DNA from: an uncultured Spirochaetales bacterium
GTDB lineage: Bacteria > Spirochaetota > Spirochaetia > Sphaerochaetales > Sphaerochaetaceae
DNA: 62,201 nt
Reading direction: 5' to 3'
Assembly: GCA_944392695.1 (NCBI GenBank)
Contig: CALXXN010000012.1
Coordinates: forward strand, 1-62,201
Part shown: piece by piece, positions 51,732 through 60,639 of the stretch
How the letters are laid out: each line of letters opens with the position of its first letter
How positions within the stretch are numbered: the first letter of the stretch is position 1
The notes under the pieces: generated by a model
Databases searched by the model: none
Seen by the model: only the letters and a program-made list of their open reading frames with translations
What the model was told of the DNA's origin: nothing
Program-made: the position numbers and the translations under genes

Positions 51732-51864
51732 TATCGAAGTGGTTTGGGGAGTGCTTTTGAGGTGTTTATTTGTGTAATTTCTTGTATGGGAATGATGAAG
51801 TAGTTGAGCAACTTATGACATAAGTCGCTTCCTGCGATGAAATGTCGTCCATTTACGATGAAAA

Positions 51865-51884
51865 GGCCCCTCGTGTGAGGGGCC
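51865..51884 (-). terminator. Terminator of the ileS-trpS operon
   Basis: Stem GGCCCCTC/GAGGGGCC with a 4-nt loop, followed on the reverse strand by TTTTC, 12 nt after the trpS stop. Confidence 0.85.
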
Positions 51885-51895
51885 CTGTGGTCTTG

Positions 51896-52909
51896 TCAGA
51901 TCTTGACGTGCATCGCGTCCTTGATCTTCGCGATATGCTCATTGCCGATTTCATTGGCCTTGGCGGTACCGCTTTCAATGATTTCCTTGACGAGGGGCTT
52001 GTTTGATTCGTATGTCGCACGGCGCTCACGGATCGGCTCCAGGAACTTGTTCAGACACTCGTTCATCAGCTTCTTGCAAGCCACACAGCCGATTGAGGCG
52101 TTACGGCACATCGAAGCGATGTTGTCAGCCTCCCCTGCGTTGAAGGTCTGGTGGTACTTGTACAGCGGGCAGACATCAGGGTTGCCTGGTGTCTTCACGC
52201 TGATCCTGTTGGTGTCGGTGACAGCGTTGCGGACCTTGTTCCAGACCTCGTCCGGACCATCGGAGAGGTAGATCGCGTTGCCAAGGCTCTTGCCCATCTT
52301 GCTGTTGCCATCAAGGCCACAGAGGCGTGGTGTGGACGATAGCTTGTAGTCTGGCACTGTGATGTTGGTGCCATAAAGCTCGTTGAACTTCCTCACAAGG
52401 CGGCGTGTGAACTCGATATGAGGAACCTGGTCCTCACCTACCGGTACGAGGTCCGCATTACAGAAGGTGATGTCAGCACTCTGCGAGACGGGGTAGCCCA
52501 GGAAGCCATAGGTCAGGCGGCTGAAGTCATAGCTGAACTCGCCCTGCCCTTCGCCGAAGCCATAGTTCCTGGCCTCGCTCTTGATAGTCGGGTTGATCAG
52601 GAGGTGGTTCACTGTCGTCAGCATGCTGTAGAACATGGTGAGCTCGGCGATCGATGGGACCATGGACTGCTGGATGAAGGTGACCTTCTCCGGGTCGAGT
52701 CCGACAGCGATGTTGTCCATGCACACGTTGTAGATCGACTCGTTGATCAGCTCCGGGTTCTCGAAGTGGGTCGTCAATGCCTGGACATCAGCGATCAGGA
52801 TGAACTCCTCATACTGCCCCTGGAGCTCGACACGCTGCTGGAGCGAGCCGACATAGTGCCCGATATGAAGCCTGCCTGTAGGCCTGTCACCTGTCAGGAT
52901 CCTCTTCAT
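51896..52909 (-). CDS. trpS: Tryptophanyl-tRNA synthetase
   Basis: 337 aa class I synthetase. HIGH motif in RPTGRLHIGHYVGSL (9-23), KMSKS-equivalent KMGKS, and GEDQVPHIEFTR in the tryptophan site. Its ATG overlaps the stop of the zinc-ribbon gene by one base. Last gene of ileS-lipoprotein-fmdB-trpS, so two synthetases are co-expressed. Confidence 0.96.
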   Translation of the reverse strand: MKRILTGDRPTGRLHIGHYVGSLQQRVELQGQYEEFILIADVQALTTHFENPELINESIYNVCMDNIAVGLDPEKVTFIQQSMVPSIAELTMFYSMLTTVNHLLINPTIKSEARNYGFGEGQGEFSYDFSRLTYGFLGYPVSQSADITFCNADLVPVGEDQVPHIEFTRRLVRKFNELYGTNITVPDYKLSSTPRLCGLDGNSKMGKSLGNAIYLSDGPDEVWNKVRNAVTDTNRISVKTPGNPDVCPLYKYHQTFNAGEADNIASMCRNASIGCVACKKLMNECLNKFLEPIRERRATYESNKPLVKEIIESGTAKANEIGNEHIAKIKDAMHVKI

Positions 52910-53133
52910 CAGTTACCTCCCTCGTGGTGTGGGCAGCTGTCGCAGCTGCTGTGTGGATGATCTGTACAGTAGTAGCCACTGCCGTGGAAGATCACAGGCA
53001 CGTCGCCATAGACCTTGTGGACACTGCCCTTGCCGGAGCAGTAGGGACAGTCCTTGATGCTGTCCTCGCTTAATGACTGCATGCGCTCGAAGCTCTTGCC
53101 GCAGTTCGAGCACTTGTATTGGTAAATAGGCAT
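52909..53133 (-). CDS. FmdB-type zinc-ribbon protein
   Basis: 74 aa. MPIYQYKCSNCGKSFERMQS and CPYC form the family's zinc ribbon. A Cys/His-rich tail (CTDHPHSSCDSCPHH) adds possible extra metal ligands. Family members are of unsettled function, sometimes regulatory. Both ends overlap neighbours (TGATG on each side), so it is firmly inside the ileS operon. Confidence 0.88.
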   Translation of the reverse strand: MPIYQYKCSNCGKSFERMQSLSEDSIKDCPYCSGKGSVHKVYGDVPVIFHGSGYYCTDHPHSSCDSCPHHEGGN

Positions 53134-54029
53134 CAGCCCAATCCTCCCATGACTTCATCTATGGCCGAGGAGAAGGACATGAGCTGATCGCGGCTCATCT
53201 CCATGCCACGGACGATCACCGTCCGCCCTTCGGCCTTGTACTGCTCAGAAAGGGCGGCGAAGTCCGGCCTCACCCCTTCAAGACGCAGCTGCTGCAGGAC
53301 CTGCTGGCGCAAGAGCTGGCAGAGTGTCGATGCAAGTGACTCATCATCCATCAGGATCTGCGCGTTGAGCTCGTAGCCCCCTTCCCCATCCTCGTTCACG
53401 AAGATCAGGGCATCCGACATCTTCATGATCACGGAAAGAGGAAGCTCGAAGCCGAGGTCGATCATCGTCTCAGGCTCCTTGACGTAGATGCCAAGGACGC
53501 TTGATGACATCAACCTGGCTGTCTCATCGTCAATCAGTAGCACACGCTCCTCGACCGTCCTCCTGTAAGCATCGACATAGTCCTTCGACGCGAAGAGGAT
53601 GATCCCCGATTCTGGGACGGCGAGCTCTATGGAGCCTGCCTCGTTGGTGTAGTACTTGACCCCGTCGACCTTCTCCTTGTGGAACTCCTTCGACCAGGAG
53701 AGTGCCGTGTTGATCGTGAAGGAGCCGTAGTCACCTTCGATCCCACCGTAGAAGTCGAAGTCCGACAGCGATGCAGGATACCGGTCCGCTTCGCTGTAGG
53801 AATCCTTGTAGAAAGCGACAGAGAGGCGTGATGAGCGCTCGATGATGTCGCCCATCATGCCAGTCGTGGCGCTATCCGACAGCGGCAGGCGCTGGGTGTC
53901 GGCGGTGAGCACGATCTCCGCATCCCGGCCCATGGCCTGGAAGTAGGCCTCCCCCTCGTTGAAGGGGGACTCGTGGACACAACCTGTCAGTACCAGCGCC
54001 AGGATGCAAAGTGGTATGAGCTTCCTCAT
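53133..54029 (-). CDS. Lipoprotein of unknown function
   Basis: 298 aa. Signal peptide MRKLIPLCILALVLTGC with lipobox Cys at residue 17. The mature part is alpha/beta without a recognised domain (FTINTALSWSKEFHKEK, IILFASKDYVDAYRR, LPLSVIMKMSDALIFV). It overlaps ileS by 4 bp (ATGA) and the zinc-ribbon gene by one base. Resembles proteins that compare two states of a soluble domain, but no function can be assigned. Confidence 0.72.
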   Translation of the reverse strand: MRKLIPLCILALVLTGCVHESPFNEGEAYFQAMGRDAEIVLTADTQRLPLSDSATTGMMGDIIERSSRLSVAFYKDSYSEADRYPASLSDFDFYGGIEGDYGSFTINTALSWSKEFHKEKVDGVKYYTNEAGSIELAVPESGIILFASKDYVDAYRRTVEERVLLIDDETARLMSSSVLGIYVKEPETMIDLGFELPLSVIMKMSDALIFVNEDGEGGYELNAQILMDDESLASTLCQLLRQQVLQQLRLEGVRPDFAALSEQYKAEGRTVIVRGMEMSRDQLMSFSSAIDEVMGGLG

Positions 54030-57000
54030 GCCTTCTCCACCAGGAGGGCCACCTGCTGGTCAGCGACCTCGACAGCCTCTCCGCTGTTCTCTTCGACAGC
54101 GTAGTCATCAGCCAGCGTCTCGGATGAGATATAGGAGGCGAAGGACTTGGCCGCCCTGTTGATGACCTCGTCACCCCAGATCCTCAGGCGGATGCGGTCG
54201 CTGACGGACAGGCCACTGTCCTTGCGCCTGGTCTGGACAGAGCGGACGATGTCACGTGCGATGCCCTCATCCAGGAGCTCCTGGGTGACCTCGGTATCGA
54301 AGCCGACTGTGATCGAACCCTCGTTGAGGACCTTGACGTTCGCCATCTCGCTGCGCTGGACGACGATGTCGCCTTCTGCGATGTCGATCGAACCTGCGCT
54401 GTAATTGATCGTCACAGTGCCACCATCGAGGATGGAGGCGATCTGGGCGGAACCGAGGGCCTGGATCTGGGAAGCGACTTCCTTCATCGACTTTCCGAGC
54501 TTGGAGCCCAGGACCTTGAAGTTGGCCTTGGCACTGTAGCTGACCAGCTTGGACTCATCGGCCTCGACGGAGACAGCCTTGACATTGAGCTCCTCGGCGA
54601 TGATGTCGCTGTTGCGTTCGATGACGGCACGCTCCTCGGCACTGCGGTCGACGACGAAGAAGCGGGCAAGTGGCTGGCGGACCTTCAGGAGGCTCGAGGC
54701 ACGGAGGCTGCGTCCCATCGTGACACACTTCATCGTGAGCGCCATCTCATCCTCGAGTGCCCTGTCGCGGGCACCTTCCTCTGCGACCGGCCAGTCGTTC
54801 AGGTGGACAGACTCAGGCATGCCCTCCGTGCGGAGGTTGAGGTACATCTCCTCAGTGATGAAGGGCACGAGCGGACAGGCAAGCTTCACATAGGTCATCA
54901 GGACCTTGTAGAGCGTGTCGTAGGCCATCTTCTTGTCCTCATCGCTGCCACTCTTCCAGAAGCGGCGGCGGCTGCGGCGGATGTACCAGTTGTTGAGCTT
55001 GTCGATGAAGCCCAGGAGGTCCTGGCAGACACCCTGGATGTCGAGGGCCTCGAAGGAGGCGGTCACGTCATCGACCAGGCGGTTGAGCTCACTGACGACC
55101 CAGCGGTCAAGCGGGTTGGTCAGCTTGTCGTAAGCCGTCTCAGATGGCTCGTAGCCATCGATGTTCGCATAGGTCACGAAGAAGCTGTAGGCGTTCCAAA
55201 GTGGCAGGATCAGGAACTTGATCGCATCCTTGACGTTGTCATCACTGAAGCGCAGGTCCTCAGCCTTGACGACCTGGCTGTTCATCAGGGCGAAGCGCAG
55301 TGCGTCAGCACCATACTTCGCGACGACTTCCATCGGGTCTGTGTAGTTGTTCAGGCTCTTCGACATCTTCTTGCCATCCTCTGCGAGGACGATGCCGGAG
55401 ACGACACAGTTGAGGAAGGCGGGCTTCTCGAAGAGTCCAGCCGCGATCACAGCGAGGGAGTAGAACCAGCCACGTGTCTGGTCCAGGCCCTCGTTGATGA
55501 AGTCAGCCGGGAAGTGAGCTTCGAAGCGCTCCTTGTTCTCGAAGGGGTAATGCATCTGGGCATAGGGCATCGAGCCTGACTCGAACCAGCAGTCCAGGAC
55601 ATCAGGGATCCTCCTCATCGTGCCCTTGCCATCGGGGCTGGGCCAGGTGATCTCATCGACGAAGTGCTTGTGCAGGTCATCGACCTTGTGACCGCACTTG
55701 GCCTCGAGCTCTGCGACAGAGCCGATGACCTCGATGTAGTCTGAGCCATCGCACTTCCAGACAGGAATCGGGTTGCCCCAGAAGCGGTTGCGGCTGATCG
55801 CCCACTCGCGCGCACCCTCGAGCCACTTGCCGAAGCGTCCATGCTTGATGTGGCTGGGCACCCAGGTGACTTCTTCGTTGCAGGAAAGGAGGAGGTCACG
55901 GATCTTCGGGACATCGACGAACCAGCAGCTCATCGCGCGGTAGATCAGTGGGCTCCCAGTCCTCCAGCAGAAGGGATAGCTGTGGAGGTAGTCCTCCTTC
56001 TTGACGAGCTTGCCGTTTGCCTTGAGCCACTCGATGATGGGCTTGTCGGCATCCTTGACGAACATGCCCTTCCAATCAGGGACCTCGTCAGTGAAGCGGC
56101 ATTCCTCGTCGATCGGGCAGACGGTCGGGATGCCTGTGCCACGGAGGACACGGTAGTCATCCTCACCGAAGCCAGGAGCCGTATGGACGATGCCACAGCC
56201 ATCTTCTGTCGTGACATAATCGCCACAGACGACGACGAAGGCGCCCTGCTTCTTGAGCTCTGCGAAGTAAGGGAAGAGTGGCTCGTAGGTCTTGCCCTTG
56301 AGCTCGCTGCCCTTCATCCTTGCGACGACCTGGCAGCCTTTGCCATCCTTGTAGTACTTGTTCAGCAGCTTCTCAGCCAGGTAGTAGTACTCACCACCCT
56401 CCTCGTCACGGACCTTGACGTAGTCGATGTCCGAACCGACAGCCAGGGCGAGGTTGCTGGGCAGTGTCCAAGGAGTCGTCGTCCAGGCAAGGAAGTAACT
56501 GTCATCCTCACCATCGACCTTGAAACGCACGGTGACAGCTGGGTCGTGGACGTCGCGGTAACCACCGAGGTTGACCTCCATGTTTGAAAGAGGACAGGCA
56601 AGGAGCGGTGAATAAGGGAGGATGTTGAAGCCCTCGTAGATCAGCCCCTTGTCGTAGAGGGTCTTGAAGACCCACCAGATGGACTCCATGTAGTCCTTGT
56701 CCATCGTCCTATAGCCCTTGTCGAAGTCGACCCAGCGTCCCATGCGTGTGACGCTCTCCTTCCACTCCGAGGTATAGCGCAGGACGACAGAGCGGCAACG
56801 CTCATTGAACTTGTCGACACCATAGTCGACGATGGCCTTGTGTCCTGAGATGCCAAGGTCCTTCTGGACGATGCTCTCGACAGGAAGGCCGTGGCAGTCC
56901 CAGCCGAAACCACGCTCGACACGGCGGCCACGCATGGTCTGGTAACGGGGGACCGCATCCTTGATCGTACCAGGGACGAAGTGGCCGAAATGGGGAAGGC

Positions 57001-57154
57001 CGGTCGCGAAGGGAGGGCCGTCGTAGAAGACGTACTCCTGGTCCTTGCTGCGTCCTTCAACGGACTTGTGGAAGATGTCGTTATCCTTCCAATACTGGAG
57101 GATGCGCTCCTCCATCGCGGGGAAATCCGCCTTATTGCCTACAGGGTCGAACAT
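54026..57154 (-). CDS. ileS: Isoleucyl-tRNA synthetase, long (eukaryote-like) type
   Basis: 1042 aa class I synthetase. HIGH-like PPFATGLPHFGHFVPG (about 46-61), the editing domain (WTTTPWTLPSNLALAVG), and KMSKSLNNY near residue 595. The length and the GLPHFGHFVPGTIKD form fit the type 2 IleRS, often mupirocin-insensitive in known members. ATG 57154 follows a GGAGAGATG site. First gene of a four-gene operon. No T-box leader was found. Confidence 0.97.
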   Translation of the reverse strand: MFDPVGNKADFPAMEERILQYWKDNDIFHKSVEGRSKDQEYVFYDGPPFATGLPHFGHFVPGTIKDAVPRYQTMRGRRVERGFGWDCHGLPVESIVQKDLGISGHKAIVDYGVDKFNERCRSVVLRYTSEWKESVTRMGRWVDFDKGYRTMDKDYMESIWWVFKTLYDKGLIYEGFNILPYSPLLACPLSNMEVNLGGYRDVHDPAVTVRFKVDGEDDSYFLAWTTTPWTLPSNLALAVGSDIDYVKVRDEEGGEYYYLAEKLLNKYYKDGKGCQVVARMKGSELKGKTYEPLFPYFAELKKQGAFVVVCGDYVTTEDGCGIVHTAPGFGEDDYRVLRGTGIPTVCPIDEECRFTDEVPDWKGMFVKDADKPIIEWLKANGKLVKKEDYLHSYPFCWRTGSPLIYRAMSCWFVDVPKIRDLLLSCNEEVTWVPSHIKHGRFGKWLEGAREWAISRNRFWGNPIPVWKCDGSDYIEVIGSVAELEAKCGHKVDDLHKHFVDEITWPSPDGKGTMRRIPDVLDCWFESGSMPYAQMHYPFENKERFEAHFPADFINEGLDQTRGWFYSLAVIAAGLFEKPAFLNCVVSGIVLAEDGKKMSKSLNNYTDPMEVVAKYGADALRFALMNSQVVKAEDLRFSDDNVKDAIKFLILPLWNAYSFFVTYANIDGYEPSETAYDKLTNPLDRWVVSELNRLVDDVTASFEALDIQGVCQDLLGFIDKLNNWYIRRSRRRFWKSGSDEDKKMAYDTLYKVLMTYVKLACPLVPFITEEMYLNLRTEGMPESVHLNDWPVAEEGARDRALEDEMALTMKCVTMGRSLRASSLLKVRQPLARFFVVDRSAEERAVIERNSDIIAEELNVKAVSVEADESKLVSYSAKANFKVLGSKLGKSMKEVASQIQALGSAQIASILDGGTVTINYSAGSIDIAEGDIVVQRSEMANVKVLNEGSITVGFDTEVTQELLDEGIARDIVRSVQTRRKDSGLSVSDRIRLRIWGDEVINRAAKSFASYISSETLADDYAVEENSGEAVEVADQQVALLVEKA

Positions 57155-57184
57155 TCTATCATCTCTCCATGTATCTGGGATCGT

Positions 57185-57221
57185 AGGTCATGATGATATC
57201 CACATGACCTCTTTTTTACAA
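57185..57221 (-). promoter_or_regulatory. ileS promoter with an overlapping inverted repeat
   Basis: Reverse strand TTGTAA (57216-57221), 17-nt spacer, TATCAT (57193-57198). A perfect 8-bp inverted repeat AGGTCATG/CATGACCT (57185-57192 and 57203-57210) straddles the -10, as an operator would. On the forward strand the same repeat is followed by CTTTTTT and could be a terminator for antisense RNA. The sequence 57222-57487 shows no gene or T-box. Confidence 0.5.
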
Positions 57222-57487
57222 TAGAAGGCCTCTGGAAGCCCTCACCTCCCCTTGGCTCTTGAGGGGCTTGGCGACATCACCCCGCCCGTCTTATCGCAAC
57301 ACAAGGCAACATATTGAATCCTAATGAATTACGCATGACAAAACCAAGCAAGCAGATTCCAAACATAATCAGCTTTCAAAACAAGCGGGAGCGTGAGGCA
57401 GGAAGTCAGCAACACAGCCCACCTCCACAAACATGATCAGGATCCTGCAAGAGCAGATGATGACCAGGCTGTCACCTGGCCACCATC

Positions 57488-58318
57488 TCATTCAGCAGAC
57501 TTGAAGATGACGCTCTTGCCAAAGAAAGCCGCTCCATACTTGAGTACAGTCGTGTAATCCGTAAAGTCCTGTCCATACTGCCTCTCTTTAATCTGGGCGA
57601 TGGCTTTCTGGACATCCTTCTCCATACCTTCATAGGAAGATGAACGCTTGACTTCGATTACCGCTGCACGTCTTTTGGAATCATCAAAGATTACGATATC
57701 AGCACGCCCTGTACCTGTCGCCATATTTGACTTCACATCATATCCATCGGCTGTCAACAGTCCGGCAAGGAAGGCATGGTAGTAGTCTTCCTTGTAGTCG
57801 TAGTAGCTGATTGTCCTAAAGAGGAACTGGGAGACGACATCAGTAAGCTTGTCATCATCCCCAGACCACAAGGCATCAAACACCTTGGCTGGAGGTGCCT
57901 CGAAATGAATAACCTCCATACCCATGTGTCCAGAGACGACATAGACAGGTCCCTGCCTCCACGCCCCTGTCCGGATCCTGCGTCCCTCACTGATGCCATC
58001 TGGGAAGAGCTGGTGATGCCAGCCAAGCAGCCTGGTCTTTGTCAGAGGGCTGTCATGGTTGTCTTGTGCATCCTGTACGATGGATGCGGGTCCTGCGTGT
58101 GCATCATTGTGGTCAAGGCGCACACCCTCGATCAAGCTGGAGGCAATGACCTCATCTTCGAGCATCGAGAGGCGGAAGGCATCACGCCCTGCCTCATCCA
58201 ACGCCCCAAGCCTTTCTTCCAGTCTTGCGGCAGCTTCCACAACCTGGGTCTTGGATGGATTGATGAAATCATCATCCCAGGTGAAACATGGCCAGTCCCC
58301 TTCTTGCCAGATATACAT
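57488..58318 (-). CDS. Chimeric protein: Fic N-terminal region (DUF4172) fused to a DUF1703 PD-(D/E)XK nuclease-like domain
   Basis: 276 aa. Residues 1-144 follow the N-terminal half of DUF4172-Fic proteins: MYIWQEGDWPCFTWDD, inhibitory motif SSLIEG (60-65), GWHHQLFPDG, GAWRQGPVYVVSG, and HFEAPPA. The sequence then switches, before any Fic catalytic loop, to DUF1703: SYYDYKEDYYHAFLAGLL, SNMATGTGRADIVI (Asp 207) and IEVK (Glu 222, Lys 224). DUF1703 usually ends an AAA ATPase. So both parents lost their ATP or AMP domains. AGGAGAAGG precedes ATG 58318. It is open over its whole length; whether it is functional is unknown. Confidence 0.8.
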   Translation of the reverse strand: MYIWQEGDWPCFTWDDDFINPSKTQVVEAAARLEERLGALDEAGRDAFRLSMLEDEVIASSLIEGVRLDHNDAHAGPASIVQDAQDNHDSPLTKTRLLGWHHQLFPDGISEGRRIRTGAWRQGPVYVVSGHMGMEVIHFEAPPAKVFDALWSGDDDKLTDVVSQFLFRTISYYDYKEDYYHAFLAGLLTADGYDVKSNMATGTGRADIVIFDDSKRRAAVIEVKRSSSYEGMEKDVQKAIAQIKERQYGQDFTDYTTVLKYGAAFFGKSVIFKSAE

Positions 58319-58383
58319 GAAACCTTCTCCTCTCCAGCCTCCTGCGTGAGCAAGAGGCCTCTTCCCATCATCCCTTATCCAAC

Positions 58384-60015
58384 CTAACCCAGCACCCTTA
58401 TGATTTCAGGCAGGAGCTGCTTCTTCCTTGAGAGCACACCAGGAAGGTGGTAGAGCCCTGCCTCCTTCTCCTCATAGAGGAGCTTGTAGCTCTTCTTGTA
58501 TGGTGTGCAGATCAGGAGGGAGTCCTCACTCATCACGTTCGTCACGAGCAGCATGGCCCACTCGAGCCCATCGCGCTTCGAGACCGCCTCCAATGCCCTG
58601 ATATAATCCTCCTTGACGGAGGGCACATCAGAGAAGGTTGTCACCTCGACCTGCCCTATTCCAAAGCGCACGGAGCATTCGGTGTAGGTCTTGAAGTCTC
58701 CGGATACGACACTGGAAGGATCCTGGCGTGAGAGCGAGGAGCCATGCGAGAAGAGGTCCTTGCAGAAGTCGTCGTAATCGAGTGAGAGCTGGCGGACCAG
58801 TTCATCAACCGCCCGTCTGTCGACCACTGTCGTCGTGGGGCTGCGCAGCATCAGGGTGTCTGATGAGATTCCTGCCAGCATCAGCTTGGCGATGGCCTCG
58901 TCTGGCTTGATCCCATGGCGCTGCCACTCCTGGTAGATCATCGTGCAGGTCGAACCCACAGGGGCTGCGGTGATCCTGATCGGTTGGTGGGTCTTTGGTG
59001 CATCCAGCCTGTGGTGGTCTATGATCTCGACGATCTCAGCATCCTCCAGTCCAGGCACTGACTGGGCCGCCTCGTTATGGTCGACGAGTATGACACGCTG
59101 GCGTGGCATGTTCAAAAAGCAGCGCCTTGTGACAAAGCCTAGGAAGGAGCCATCCTCATGGCAGAAGACGGGCAGGCCACGGAGGGCGGAGTCGGCGAGC
59201 ATGCCCTTGGCTGTCTCGAAGAGCATGTCGTCCATCACCTTCAGCGAAGCCTCCTCACCTGTCAGCAGGGTCTTCACGCTGACTGCGAGGCGGAAGAGCC
59301 TGATCGTCTCAGCAGTATCCTCATAGGAGACGTAGATGAAACCCTTGTAACCCGTGAGGTCGATCGCTTCAAGGCTGTCCTCATCCATGCCGGTGAGAAT
59401 GAGTCCAGGGAGGTCCTCCTCCATCGCCGCCTTGATATGGTCAGTACGGTTGCCGACAACCAGGACTGGCTTCTCCTGGCAGGCCTTGAGGCGCTTGAGG
59501 AAGACCTTGTAATCCATCGCGCCCACCATGACTGGTGCGTGGACGCTGGTGGCACAGCCACGGCGCAGGAAGAAGCCCTTGATCGTACGGAGTATGTTCG
59601 AAAGCAGTATGTCATAGACAGGGCGCCCTTCCCTGTTCTCCCTGAGGAAGTAGCTGTTGATCCCATCGATCGACAGGAGTCCCATGAAGACATCCCCATC
59701 CATGATGGGTACGACAGAGGGGTTGTTCTGGGCATACATGTTGACCAGTTCGTAGACAGGGTCGTCCGGGGCGAGGACCAGGGTCGGCCTCCGGTAGACG
59801 GAGGAGACCCGGCAGAAGACATCCTTCAGGAAGACGGGGTCTTCCAAGCCCAGTGACTTGAGGACCGCCTTCGATTGGGCATTGAGCGGACCAAGCGCCG
59901 CTGCGACATGGCGGATCCCAGGTTCCACCTGGTCCTTCAAGGCTGCGTATGATAATGCGGCCGCGACCGAATCCAGGTCGGGATTGCGGTGGCCTGTGAT
60001 GAATATCGTCTCCAT
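58384..60015 (-). CDS. ppaC: Manganese-dependent inorganic pyrophosphatase with regulatory CBS and DRTGG domains
   Basis: 543 aa. Family II pyrophosphatase of the DHH superfamily. Metal motifs GHRNPDLDSVAAA (8-20), LVDHNE, and IDHHRLD. The insert between the first catalytic segment and the rest (about 65-300) contains a pair of CBS motifs and a DRTGG domain, which in known members bind adenine nucleotides and control activity. The DHHA2 domain is at the C-terminus. The promoter at 60022-60050 predicts a leaderless mRNA from ATG 60015. Confidence 0.95.
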   Translation of the reverse strand: METIFITGHRNPDLDSVAAALSYAALKDQVEPGIRHVAAALGPLNAQSKAVLKSLGLEDPVFLKDVFCRVSSVYRRPTLVLAPDDPVYELVNMYAQNNPSVVPIMDGDVFMGLLSIDGINSYFLRENREGRPVYDILLSNILRTIKGFFLRRGCATSVHAPVMVGAMDYKVFLKRLKACQEKPVLVVGNRTDHIKAAMEEDLPGLILTGMDEDSLEAIDLTGYKGFIYVSYEDTAETIRLFRLAVSVKTLLTGEEASLKVMDDMLFETAKGMLADSALRGLPVFCHEDGSFLGFVTRRCFLNMPRQRVILVDHNEAAQSVPGLEDAEIVEIIDHHRLDAPKTHQPIRITAAPVGSTCTMIYQEWQRHGIKPDEAIAKLMLAGISSDTLMLRSPTTTVVDRRAVDELVRQLSLDYDDFCKDLFSHGSSLSRQDPSSVVSGDFKTYTECSVRFGIGQVEVTTFSDVPSVKEDYIRALEAVSKRDGLEWAMLLVTNVMSEDSLLICTPYKKSYKLLYEEKEAGLYHLPGVLSRKKQLLPEIIRVLG

Positions 60016-60021
60016 GTGGTG

Positions 60022-60050
60022 ATTCTATGCCAGATGGCATCAGTCCACAA
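60022..60050 (-). promoter_or_regulatory. Promoter of ppaC
   Basis: Reverse strand TTGTGG (60045-60050), 17-nt spacer, TAGAAT (60022-60027), 6 nt to ATG 60015. The divergent rpiB has TGT-TAGACT about 18 nt before its GGGAGGA-led start. Confidence 0.6.
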
Positions 60051-60082
60051 GCTTGTGTTAGACTCCTCCTGGGAGGAAGACG

Positions 60083-60523
60083 ATGAGCAAAGTAGTGCTT
60101 GCCAACGACCATGGCGCGGTCGCCCTGGCCGCAAGGATAAAAGCCCACCTCGAAGAGCGTGGTTATGAAGTCGTGTACCTGGGGACTGACAAGGAAGAGT
60201 CAGTCGACTACCCAGACAAGGCCAAGGAGGCCTGTGAGGAGTACCTCAAGGGTGGTTATGAGTTCGGGGTGCTCTGCTGTGGCACGGGCATAGGGATCTC
60301 GATCGCCGCGAACAAGATCCATGGCATACGCTGCGCCCTGGTGGGGGACAAGTTCTCAGCTGAGATGACCAAACGCCACAACAACCCCTCCTTCATCGCC
60401 TTCGGTGGCCGCGTGGCCTACCATGACAGCGTGGAGGACATGCTCGATGCCTTCATCGACGCCTCCTTCGAAGGTGGACGCCATCAGAAGAGGATAGACA
60501 AGATCACAGCCCTTGAGGGCTGA
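60083..60523 (+). CDS. rpiB: Ribose-5-phosphate isomerase B
   Basis: 146 aa RpiB/LacAB family isomerase for ribose-5-phosphate and ribulose-5-phosphate in the pentose phosphate pathway. ANDHGAVALA (7-16), CCGTGIGISIAANK with the catalytic Cys, and RHNNPSFIAFGGR are diagnostic. GGGAGGA lies 7 nt before ATG 60083. Monocistronic, ended by a hairpin. Confidence 0.96.
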   Translation: MSKVVLANDHGAVALAARIKAHLEERGYEVVYLGTDKEESVDYPDKAKEACEEYLKGGYEFGVLCCGTGIGISIAANKIHGIRCALVGDKFSAEMTKRHNNPSFIAFGGRVAYHDSVEDMLDAFIDASFEGGRHQKRIDKITALEG

Positions 60524-60547
60524 AATCCTCATAAGCAACTATGAAGC

Positions 60548-60585
60548 AAGACCCCACGGAGCAGGACAATGCCACGTGGGGTCTT
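60548..60585 (+). terminator. Terminator after rpiB
   Basis: AAGACCCCAC (60548-60557) pairs with GTGGGGTCTT (60576-60585), 18-nt loop. No long T-tract follows. Confidence 0.6.
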
Positions 60586-60639
60586 ATGATTCACTTTGGA
60601 TTCATACCTGCGAGATGAGTCGGAAAGCCTCATTTCCTC

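Noticed and set aside
57155-57487. T-box leader for ileS
   Set aside because: No AGGGTGG-type T-box sequence or anti-terminator on the reverse strand; only the inverted repeat at 57185-57210.
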